DNA from: Lanius collurio | Lineage: Eukaryota > Chordata > Aves > Passeriformes > Laniidae | Reading direction: 5' to 3' | NCBI GenBank assembly: GCA_020086605.1 | Contig: JACBWW010000023.1 | Location: 3,109,655 to 3,173,654 of the forward strand | DNA: 64,000 nt | In this document: in pieces, positions 47,644 to 59,600 of the stretch | Numbering within the stretch: position 1 is the stretch's first letter | How the letters are laid out: each line of letters starts with the position of its first letter | Made by a program: the position numbers and the translations under genes | The notes under the pieces: generated by a model | What the model saw: the letters and a program-made list of their open reading frames with translations, nothing else | Database searches by the model: none | Told to the model about the DNA's origin: nothing

Positions 47644-50600
47644 TCAGGCCTTCTTCGTGTCATTGTGGTGCTCTCGCCGCAGTGCTCGGGGCAGCTTGGG
47701 GTTGATGAAGAATCCTTTCAAGAACAAGTCTCGGACAAAATAGGGCAGGTAGCGGTGTATGAAATACATGATCCCAAGGCCCTGCCCTGGGTAGTAGCGC
47801 ACGGCTGGGTTGGCAGCCAGAAGCCCGTCTGTGATGCTGTTCACCACCGCACTGAGGTCCTCCACCGCCACCTTCATGAACTGGATGAACTGCTGGTTGA
47901 TCTCCTCCACATAGTCCTCACCATAGGCCTGCAGCAGCTCTTGGGGTAGACTCGCCAACAGCTGCTGCTTCTGCAGGTTCCAGAAGGCAGGGTCACACGT
48001 CGTCCCTGCGAGGACACAATCCCCATGAGCTGTGTGGACCCCCCACTCCAGCCCCCCTACCATGGGTGCCAGCAGCCCCAATCACCTCCAGCCTCACAGG
48101 CATGTCCTGTTGAGGCCCTGGCAAAGATTGCCATGAGGCCGTAGTGGCTCTTGATAACCTGGCACTGGACCAGGGGTCTTGAACCCTGCCTGCAGTGGGG
48201 ATGCTGCTACCATAAACGTGACTGAGCTGCTTTGACCAGCCCTGGTGGTATGGGATCTGCGGCAGGACCTGATCCTGACCCTGTTTCTGATTCACCAGAG
48301 CCCAATGGCCACAGGATAGCTGCTGTGCCCATGGAGGTGGCTGGAGATGCTCAGAATCTGCATGCTTGTACCACCAACTACTCATCCCGTTGCTCCATAT
48401 TCTGCCTCCCTGGGATACCTGGCCTTTGCCCACAGGCATAGGCAGGGAGCAGGCACTGACCCTCTTACCTGTTTTGTAGTAGCCGGGCAGGATGAGGCTG
48501 ACTTTGATGCCCCAGGGCTGGAGCTCGCTGCGGAAGGTGTCCATGAGCAGGCTGAGGGCTGCCTTCGAGGCCCCGTAGGCTGCCAGGCAGGGGAAGGGCA
48601 TGTCACCTGGCACGAGTGAAAGAATGAATGAGCCAGTGCTCCAGCAGGAACGGAGGGGAGCGGGGTGGGGGGGAAGGGCAGGGCTTGTGTAGGGCTGTGT
48701 TCTTGGCCCCTGCTCAAGGAAATGGCTTAGGGTTTGTTTTGCTGAGAAAACAACTGAAATTAGCTTCAAATTAATGTTTTAATGAGGGAAAAAAAAAGTG
48801 GTGAGGGAAGAGGAAATTGATTTTGCTTCCCTGTCCAGCTAAAGTTTGGGATTGTCACCCCCAATGGAGGATTAATGTGTTTTAATGGGCAAAAAAAAAG
48901 GCTGGGGCGAGGAAGTTGGTTTTCCCACCCTGGCCAGGGCTGTCATCCCCAGTGGAGGCACATGGCAGCTGGGCTTGGGTTGCCCATGCTGCCTGTGACC
49001 AGGTCCCCAGCCCCCATGTCTCCCCATGTCTTGGTGGCTGCTGTGGGGTTCCGCAATGCTGCCAGCTCATCCTAAAGTACCTGCTGCCAGTTGGCTGGGA
49101 AAATTGGAGTGTCTAGGGGGTGGGAACTGCACCACACCGGGGGGATGCTCAAGCTGTGCCTTGGCTGAGGGTGCCAAGGGTGCCACACTGGAGGGAGGCT
49201 GCTCACCTGCGGGGCTGCTCACAGTGACAATGCGGCCACCAGCGGAGCGGAGCAGGGGCAGCAGCCCCTTGGTGAGCTCCAGGGAGCCAAAGAAGTTCAC
49301 CTCCATGCAGGTGCGGAACTTGCCCAGTGGCGAGAGCTCGGCGTCAGCGATGGTGTCATTGAAGCCAGCATTGTTCACCAGGCCCCAGAGTCCTGTGGGG
49401 ATGGGGTGCTTGAAGAGGTGACCTAAATGGGGAACCCCCACCCTGGGATTCCCAGCTACTCCCCAGGCTGATGGGGGTCCTGCAAGGGAATTGTGGGGTG
49501 TCCCAGGACAAAAAGAGAGCTTAGCAAAGGCTGTTGGTGCAGGTGCCCTCAGGGAGGCAGCCCCCTGTGGGGGTACACGGAGGCACTGCCATGCTGGCTG
49601 CAGGCTGAGGTCCCAAGGAGTTCTGTGGGTCCTGTGAGGGTTCCAAAGTCTCCTCCTACCTGTGCTGTTGGTGTGGGCGTGGATGTGCTGCAGGACCCGC
49701 TGGATGTCGTCTGTCTTGGTCAGGTCCATCTGCAGCAGTGTCAGCCTCGGCGAGCAGCTCCGACGGAGCTCCTGGGCGCCAGGACTCTGCAGGTCCAGCA
49801 CGCTGGCAAACACCCGAAAGCCCATGATGTCCAAGTGCCGGGCTGTTGCCTGCCCAAAGCCCGAGTCACATCCTGAAAGATACAGGAAGAACCTTGCAGT
49901 GGCCAGTGACAGCCACTGTCTGTCCCCAGCCCCCAAAGACTCCTTAGCTCTGCCTCTTCGTAACCCCAGGAACCAAACACCCACCCCCCGCATCAGTTTC
50001 CCTTCCCTGAGGACCACCTCGTCTCTGCACTTCGCTGTAGCTCTTGACTCACCAGGACGTGACCTTGCCCTGGGGCATTTGCACGTCACGGAACTGCTGT
50101 TTTCTCTCTCTTGCGGGAGGAGGAAAACACTCCCTTTATCTACAACTCCATCGCCCCGAGCGCCTCCCTGATTTAAGGTGCAGGTAAACCCGCAGGCACC
50201 AGCAATGCACCGGAACAGCCCAGAGCCCTGCAGCGATGCGGGGCTATCAACCCTCAAAATAGCCTCTATAAGCTCCATCAAGCACCATTCAGAGCTGGCC
50301 ATCAACCCTCAGAATAGCCTCTATAAGCTCCATCAAGCACCATTCAGAGCTGGCGGAAGGCTCCGTGGGAGAGTTCTGCCGAATGCTTTTAGCCTCCCAG
50401 AAACAGCGGTCAAGAGGCAGAGCACCCCTTCACCTGGCTGGGGCATGAGGGCGTTAAAAAGGGTGAGGGGGAAAAGAAGGATTCTGATCTGCTCTTGCTA
50501 CCCTACATCCTTCGAGGGAGCATCCAAACGGGATGGCCCACTCGGGAGAGTACTGGTGCTGCATACCTGGTCCCTGCCTCATCTCTTCCATCTCGGCTCT

Positions 50601-53600
50601 AACAAGGGCACCTGCAAAGCCACCACCAGGGTGGCTGGGGGACAGCTCGGGCGGGAGCTGGCTGTTGCAGAGCGGTGACAAGGCCAGTGGCCAGGGTGGA
50701 GCGGCTGGGATGCAAACAAACAGCAGCAGCAAGGTACAGGCTGTTCCCGGGGCCGATGGCAGCGCTGATTGCTCAGGGAGTCCGTGCCACAACCGCTGCC
50801 CAGTCACATTAACCATTAACAGGGGAGCACTGCAGGGGCAGCCCCATGGCCCTGCACCCTCCTACCTGGCACCTCTGGGTGCCGAAACGGACCCTGTGTG
50901 GCACCCGGAGCCACACAGGGATGGAAACAGCAGTAGCCCTGGGGACTGTCACTCCAACGGCAGATTTCAGTACCCCTCCACCACCAGCCTTGTGGTGGAG
51001 GCAACAGCGACTGGCTGCCTCACTCTTACTTACCCCTAGGCTGGGATTGGGCACTTAGCTCTTGGGGTGCTCAGCGTCTCTGCCCCACTCCCCAGCTCAG
51101 TTTTACTTTATTGCTGCGTCAGAAACCTGTAATTAAACCCCTGGCCAGAGGCCAGAGTGATAACACAGCCCGGAGGTGCTCAGCTGGCAGGAAGGGGCTG
51201 CAGGGACCTCCCTTTCCCACACAACACCCATCATGGATGTGTGCCAGGCTGGCTCAGCATCACCCCTGCATTATCCCTGGCAGTGCCCCAGCATCACCCC
51301 GGTCGGGCTACAGGGGATGCTGAAGGTGCTGCCGGCACAGTATATCCACCTCTCCCCTCCTCAAGAACAGTGCATGCTTCCAGTCAACAAACAGATAAGG
51401 TGCATTTCACCTTTCCAAGCAGTGCAGGAGAAAACTGCAATAAAGATAAGGTTTAAAAATAAAAGTGCTCATGGCCACAACCTCACCATGACGCAGCTGA
51501 TGGAAGGGTTGGTTACCTGTACTGCTCCCATGCAGCTGACAAGAAAATCTTATGGTCCAAACATGAAGCTTCCTATCACCACGTAACTCTCAAAACCTCA
51601 GGAAAATCCCAAAAAACTGAGAGAAACAAGCTTGCTGGCTTCTTGTGGGCAAGTCTGGAAAGGAGGAAACAAATACGGCCATGTGCTGTCCAAGTCAGGC
51701 AGGGTTTATTTTGCCTTAGAGGAGCAGGGCAGTCAGAGGGTTTGTTTCGGAAGTTCTAATTTATTCACACACATACCAAAAAAAAAAAAAAAAACCCTCC
51801 TGGGAGGCTGGCAGGAGGCCCAGGGCCAGGAGGGTGAGGATGCTCTGGTGTTATTTAAGGTCTCCGCCGCTGCTCAGCTTCCCATCCGCTGTGCTCAGGC
51901 ATGGCCAAGAGTGCAGGGAGGGACAATGAACCCCCTGGGCCCATAACACGTGGTCCCAAAGCATGGCAGCTTGCCCAGGGCCATGTTCACTCCCCATGGC
52001 CACCAGCACATGAGCTGCTGGCCACGCCGGAGCTGGCGCAGGAGCCATTGCCGCTGGCTCAGCCCCACCGGGAGTGCTGGAGCCGTCCAGTCTGTGCGGC
52101 CTCAGCAAGGCTGGCGCTGGGCTCACCGCCCTCCCAGGATGCTGCATCACGAGGAGATGCCGGCGCCAGTTCCCCCCGCCCCAGCTCCCAGCTTGCCAAC
52201 TGGTTTCACAGTCATGCTGGAGGGAGGGACGTGGTCAGACCAAGCACAGGAGAAGCCCGGCGTAGGGAGTGCAGCAGAGGAGAGCACGTACCTTGAAGCC
52301 CCCCCATTGCATCCTCTTGGGCCCCGGGCCAGCAAAATGAGGTTTTTGCTGCAGCAGGAGCAGAGCAAAGCCAGAGTCCAGGTTGCAAAATCCAGCAGCC
52401 CTCTGCAGGCTCAGCAAGCTGGGACAAACTCCTGCACCAGGGGCCGGACGGTCTTTTGCCAGAGCAGTGGGTCAGCAGCAATTCCTGAGGACTTCGCAGA
52501 GGCTTCAGACACTTCAGCGGCTCCCCCAGGAGTGAGAGATGCAAGCTTCCACCAGAATTTTGGTATGACAAGCCCCAACTTGACTTATCTTGAGCAAGGA
52601 AAAAGGTTTGGCCTCCAGCATCATCATAAGGAGTGCCCTCCTGTCCACTCAGGGAGGGCAAAGAAGACTGACGCCTAAGCATCTTGCATCCACTACCCCG
52701 AGTTGCTCCGCACCAGTGACAGCAGAGGCACCACTGGGGCTGAGCTGTGCCAGTTGGGCAGCTCCCAGCCAGCCTGCACCACTCGCGCTTCCTCACTGCC
52801 TGGAGCCGGCTGAAGCTGCAGTCCCGGTTTGGTTTGGACACATTTCTTTCAGGTGAGTCAGGCATGACATGCTCTGACATTTTGCTGTCTCAGGTATTCA
52901 CCCTGCTCCTGCACTAGCACCACGGCCACCACACGCAGATGTGCTCAAAATTAGCTCTACAGTTTGCTGATTGGAGCAGAGTCACTAACACGTCTATGGC
53001 CCGGGAGCTGCTGACCACGCGCCTGCCCCCACTGCTGGCACGGTATGTGATGGAGGGCTGGTGGCACAGGTCCACGGTGCTCACCCCAACACAACCTGGG
53101 AGTGGCTTCCCTTCCCAAGCTGTAAGCTGAGTATCCTCATCCATGAGCTGTGACCTGTACAACCTCATTCTGGAGCTATGGAACTGCAAGCTGGGCATCT
53201 TCATCCCCAAGCTACAAGCCAAGCATCTTTATCCCCCAAGCCAGGACCTGTGTACATCCTCATCCTCAGGCCACGAGCTGTGAATACTCATCCCTGAACC
53301 ACAAGTTGTGCATCCTCATGACCTCTGCATCCTCATTCTTGAGCCACACACAACAGGTGAGGACCAGTGCAAAACCCCAGCACAGCTTGGCTGAAGAATT
53401 CCTGTGTGGCCGTAAAACTGCCCAGAGCCTGGTGGGTACAGCAGCAACTCCCTGGAGCTGGCCCCTCCACAGCCACCCCAGCTGAGGACCCTGGTGTGGA
53501 AGCTGAAGAGGGGTTGCCCCAGGGCTGAGCACCCTGTGATGGACCAGCTCCCCCAGGGTCACCCTAGCAGCATGGTCAGTCGGCAGCCCTAGGGGCTGCT

Positions 53601-56600
53601 CTCCAGGTACCCGGAGGCATCCCTTGAGGATGCTTCATCTTCCACTGACTGGGAGCTTGCCAGCTGAGTTGGGCACTTAGAAGGGCATCACCCCCTCCTC
53701 AGCTCTGCAGGCCATTGCCTGGGTGCCCCCTGCTGCTCCCCAAATCCCAGGACATCAATTCCACCTCCCCTGAGAGGCCTTGCCAAGATGGAGCTGTCAC
53801 CAGGCTCAAGGATACCATCAGCTAGGGGGCAGCTCAGGTGCCAAGGCTGAATGGATTAACATGCTGAGCCACTTGTTTCCATAGGCTCGAGCTCAAACCC
53901 TGCCTAGGATGCCAAGCTAAACATGGCCTTTGGCTCTGACAGGATTCACTGCCACCTTGGACCCAGCTTCTCCAGGCATGGGATGGGATTTAGCTGGGCA
54001 GCACCGAGGGAGGCTCAGCTGGGTCCCTGAACAGGCACTGATCCCAACTCAGCTGTTCTTTTCAGCTCCATCCTGGGAGTGTGGGCACCTCATGGATGCA
54101 GAAGCACAGGACAAGGTGGCACTGAGGGGGGATGGTGCCATCAGAGGGGATGCCTGTCCCCTAAAGGAACTCAGGGAGGGGGTCCTTATGCAGTGCAGGT
54201 CCAGGTGGGAGAAAATGCCCAGCAAAATCCTGTGTGGGCAGGGCAAGGCCCTGTGGCTGACACCTTTCAGATGCTGCACACATTTGGAGCAAGGAGTGAT
54301 AAAGGGGTGATGTCAGCCCTGGGCAGGAGGGAACAAATTCTTGGCAGCTCAGGAGAGGGAGGGGAAGGCAGGAGCACCTGTCCCCACAACAGCTGGACTG
54401 CCTCAGCCATGCACCAGCCCCGGCCTCCCCAGCCAGGCATCAGGCACTGTCTGCCCACACCTGAGGTACTGCTGGGGGATGGGGGCCAGGAAGGGGCACC
54501 CACAGCCCCCAAACCAGTAGCCAGTGTCATCACTGTCCACAGGAAACACCACCCCAGCCAGTGGCTTACATGGCATGCCATGTCCTCACTCCCCATGGAA
54601 GCAGCCCTCTTACCCACGCGCAGGCAGATGGAGCTGGGGAGGCAGCAGCCCCAGTGATGCTGCTGCTGGTCCCCAGCTGCCCAGCTGGGGGGTTCAGGAA
54701 GCCACAAACCTAATTAAATTAAATTAAAGCCAGAAGATGTCTTTAGGGATGACCCAAATCCCATCCCCAAATCCCTAGTGAGTGGATAATGCAGGAGCCC
54801 CCCACCCAAGCAGCCTGAGTGGGCATCCCTGCAAAGCCTCAGCCTCCTTCCTGAGCAGGACCTGAGCCAAGGAGGGCACACAATGCCCCTGCTCCCCTAG
54901 GATCCCACCCCTGCACGGCACAGTCGGCACAGGCACTTGGAGGGAGATTGTTGACAGCTCCCATAGCCCAGGATAGCTACATCCCTCCAACAGGTCCTAT
55001 GGGTCAGAGCAGGGGTCAGACAAACTCTCAGCCCCACAGGGAGACCCATGACGGAAGGCAGAGCTGGGAATGCCCATGGCAGGGGGTACATGTGTGACCT
55101 ACCCCTCCCTGTGCCGGGGACAATGGCCAGATGGTATGAATTACAATGGATTAGCCAAGTGTTCCTGAAGCCTCACAGCCATCACCTCCACCCGGGAAGT
55201 TATCTCCCACTTAACAAAGAGAAGGGGGGAAATCTGATTTTCTGCCTAGACAACCAAGTCAACCAGGCAGAGATGACGAGGAGCCCCGAGGCCATTGTGG
55301 ATGCACCCACAGCTTCTGGATGAAAGCCCATTTTTCAGGAGCTTTACTGGTGCATCCATATTGGGGTCTTGATAGCACAAAAACAGCTGGGCAATAAAAA
55401 AGTGTCAGAGGCCACAGCCCCCCCCATCACTGTCACTAAAAGCCACCCAGACGCCTTATCTCCCACCAAAGCTTTGAGCAGCAGATGCTGCTTGCAACCG
55501 GTGGGGCTAATGAAGGCAGGATCTTGTTAGTACCCTGGGGCAGCAGGACAGGAGTGAGCCCAGCGGCCTCTCCCTATGCAAGGCCAGTGCCTGGTGGGAT
55601 GGTCAAAAAAGTCAGGATCCAGGAATTAACCCAGCCCTGGCACAGCAGTGATGCTGCTGCCAGTGAGCAGTGACTGTAGGCTCACAAGCTGATGGGGGAG
55701 GAAGTGCCACCTCCAGTGTCACTTCAACACTTCGCAGAAAGAGAGCACAGGAATTTCCTAGAAGCAGCCGCTCACCACACCCCGGAGCTGGATGGCATCT
55801 TCCGGCAGCTGCTGTCTCCACCGAGGGAAGATCCTCTCCCCAAAAGGAGCCATGAAACTCTCACAGTCAAGAATTTGAGCTTCCAGCAGGTAGGGATGAG
55901 CAAGAGAAGACAGCAGCACAGACATCACCTGGCACAAGCTGTAAATCAGAGCTAATCTGGGATGGATGGATGGATGTCCCTCTGAGAAGAGGAAGTTATG
56001 AGGCGCTGTGGCGATAGCTGGGTTAATAATCAGCTTCAGAGGGAACACAGTGAACTGGGAACATGGAGCCAACAAGCCTTGAAAGCTATCCATCAGAAAG
56101 AGCTGTCACTGGGAAGGACACCCATGGGCCAGGGACAGCTCAACCAGATCAGTGCCAGTGGCAAGCCGGCACTGTTAACACATCCACCTGAGCTCTTGGA
56201 GAGGCTGGGCAGGAACCAGGCTAGGAAGCCAGAAAGCTCCACCACCTATGTCTGGAATGTGACACTGAAGATGATCCTGGAGAATAAGGTGGTGGCAATA
56301 AAGCCATGGCTGAGGTACCTGCTGGTGGACACCTCTTGTCTGCAAATGGGCTCTCCAGGGACTCGCAGCAGGCTGGAGAACCACCAGCTGAGCCCCATTT
56401 CCATCCCTCCTGTGTGTTAACAAGCAAGGAGAGGCATCAGGTCATGTCTAAGGTCTGCTACAGACAGGACTAATCCATCCACAGGCAGCTGAAGAGAAAA
56501 CCAGCTCTTCTACATGGACCACCATGAGCCATCACCACCCAGAGACATCTCCAGGAAGATGTTTCTAGCCAGGACAGCAAAGCACCACAGCCATGGCATG

Positions 56601-59600
56601 ACCAGGAGAACCTCTAGCCATGTGGTGGGACAGGTCAACCATGAGAGAGGCCCTGAAGTATCACCCAGATAGCACTGTGGTCAAGTCACAGGTGATGCCA
56701 GCAGGAACAAAGCCATGCTGGGACAGTGCTGACCAAAGCAAAAGCTTCATGGCAAGCCCAGCAAGCTGTTTGGCATCTCAGAGATTGCAGCACCACAATA
56801 AGGCTATGGCAGTTCCAATGGCACTCTACCAGTTCAGGGATATTTTGGTAATGAGATTCTACTTTGCTTGTAAAGTGCCATCTCATCACTCTTCTTGTCA
56901 CAGGAGTAAACTTCCACCACATGCCACAGTCCCAAGCAAGCAGAAAAAGTGGTTCAAGCCCTGCCCATTCCCACATCATGATGGTCTCTACAGCTGCACC
57001 AACTATTTTCTTTTGCAGCTTCCAGATCCGTGTGAAGCTGGGGACTTTTTTTTTAGAAACAGCGAAACACTTGAGCAAACACCAACTGAGCTTCTGCCAA
57101 GACAGCTTTTGAAATACACTGAGCTGTTTAAGACCCCAGGCTCAGATTTGTGCCTCATGACAACCTCAAGCCACACCAGCTCTTTCCATACACAGTTCAA
57201 GTTGTTCCCTCCTCACTCTTCACCTGCAGCTCTCAACAGCTCTTCAGAGTAAGAGTTTGAGTATCATAAGACTACTTTGGTGCATTTTCCCCAAAATACA
57301 TGAAAGTGGCCCTCCAGGCTGATGTGCTTGAACATAGTTATGCTGACCCAGGTAGTGCCAGGGCAGCACCCACACATGCCCAGAGCCCAGCACAACAGCT
57401 GAAAGAGGGGGACAGAATTCATCCTGGGATGACTGCACATCCCAGGTTGGAGCTTATTCCCACCTGGTAAACAGGACCCTAGAGAGGAATAAACATTGGT
57501 CACAGTAGGTACTCATAGCAAGGTGAGGCCCTGGTAACCCAGAGAAGCTGTGGCTGCCCTGTCCCTGGAAGTGTTCAAGGCCAGGTTGGATGTGGCTTGG
57601 AGCAACCTGGTCTAGTAGAATATATTCATGCCCAAGGCAGGGTGGTTGGAACAAGATGGTCTTCAAAGTCTTATCCAATCGAAAGCATTTAGAGCTTCTA
57701 TGATTCTGAGAGGCCAGACATTCAAAGTTGCCACAGAAGATATCAGGGCAGGTATCTGAGCTTTCCAGCCCATCCCTTCTCTCCATTCCCAGCCTGCCTG
57801 GGAGTCACTCGCCATCTGGCTCCACAGGGTCAACCACCCAGCAAGAGGAAGCGCCACCGCAAATCCTGTAAAGCCAAAAACTGCTTTTCAAGATTACAGC
57901 CTTAGAGCCAGCAAATCCCAGGACAGCACCATGTGTGACAGGGAAGCCAGCTCCCGAGGGAAGCTGATAAAGCTCAGGGGCTGGCAGCTCTCCAGGGGAG
58001 AAGGAAGCAGAAGTGATACGTTGCTCATGCAAGCACATACAAGCCGAGACAGAAGAATGGGAGATGGTGAAGGGGAGCAGAGAAGGAGACAACAGACACA
58101 TAGTGGGGAGGCTAAAAATAAAAAGTCCTAAACTATACCTGTAGCAACACACTGACAGTATGAGGGCAATTTTTCCACCTCATAGAAAATTTGGGTATTT
58201 TCCACCTTATGATAGAACAGTTTAGGTTGGAAGGGACCTTAAAGGTTATCCAGTTCCAACACCCCTGCCATGGGCAGGGACAGCTTCCACTAGCCCAGAT
58301 TGCTCCGAGCCCCATCCAGCCTGGCCTTGAAGGCTCCACAGCAGTATCTCAGATCTGAGATGACAGGAGGCACATCAGGAGGTGAAGAAGTGTAAAAGCC
58401 CTGCAGCCTTTCCTCCTGGGAAAAAAATCTCTTCCAGCTGGAGTTTTAGACCAGCACTGAAAAAAGACTGTAGGGAGAAGGCAAATGCCTGTGCAGATTT
58501 GGTGGAAACACCTTGAAGAGCCCCCTCAAACAAAACCCTGACTGGGCAAGTCCACCAACTCAGTGCTGTGCTCCCACTAGTAAAAGCAGCGACCAGCTCT
58601 TCTGTAACCAGATCCTGCCTTGAGGGGAGCTAGACTCAACAGTGGGTAACCCAATCCCAGACCTCATTAAAAATGTGCTGCTCATTGGACTAGAGGGCAG
58701 CAACTGCCTACACTTCTCTCCTTCCGAAAGCATCCGTTCCCATCTGACAATCTCATTTCGGCAGGGAAGTCTTTGCTTTGTTGCTCTCATGTCCCTGCAT
58801 AACCCCGAGGCTAATCAAGCCAGCTTGGGTTTCTCTACCAACTCCAGTCTCCCACAGTATGAAACCTCAATGCGTTTTTCCTCCTAATTAGCTGTGCTCA
58901 TCGTTTTTGGTTAACGGTGCTAAAGACTCCCACCTCAACAGGTCTGTGTCATTAGTAGGCTTCAAAAGTGCTTATTTTATAGATAAGTGAGAAAAAGCCG
59001 AGCGCATCAATCCACATGCCTGTGGTGAGCAGGGGTAGGTATCTATTTCTGAAGAAACCTCACGTGGGAAAGAGGAATCCTAAATCCGTGGAGGGCTGCT
59101 GACAAAACGGGGGGAGTGCTTCAGCCCAGCAGATAGAGGCAGAAAAAGCTTTCCTGCTCTGTTCCCAAAAGCCAGCAGCAAACCCTATAACTAGAGTTAA
59201 ATGTTGCATTTTTTTTTTTCTTCAGGTATACCAGGAATTGCTTGTACACCAGGGCTGGAATTTGGGTGTTTGATTTTGGTCCTGTCCCACCCCTCAGCTT
59301 GGAGGCAGCAGCTGCCTCTGCTGTTAATTTTTAATAGATTCTGGAAAAAAATCAGAGCAATTTCAGGGAATAAGCTGATTTTCAGCCTTCACTTATAGAA
59401 TGACAGAATGGTTTGGTTTGGCAGGGACCTGAAAGATCACCTAATTCCAACTCCCTGCACTTAGGCTGGAAGAAGATCCCAGGTACCTCTGAGCTGGATT
59501 GCTGGCTCAAGAAGCAGGGTGAAAGTCACCTATGGAGAGCTGCAGCACCTCTGCATGAAGCATTTCTCATGGCAAGGCTGCTGGCAGGCTCAGCACCAAA

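Noticed and set aside
49067..50305. 412-aa open frame on minus
   Set aside because: It is HSD11B2 exons 2 and 3 read through introns 1 and 2; splice sites and the family alignment show the real boundaries.
51778..51794. A17 run as the tail of a processed pseudogene
   Set aside because: No coding remnant or target-site duplication was recognised on either side.
55195..55460. Repeated TTATCTCCCA (GATA-like) sites in HSD11B2 intron 1
   Set aside because: Two copies about 255 bp apart, but GATA cores are common and nothing else supports an element here.
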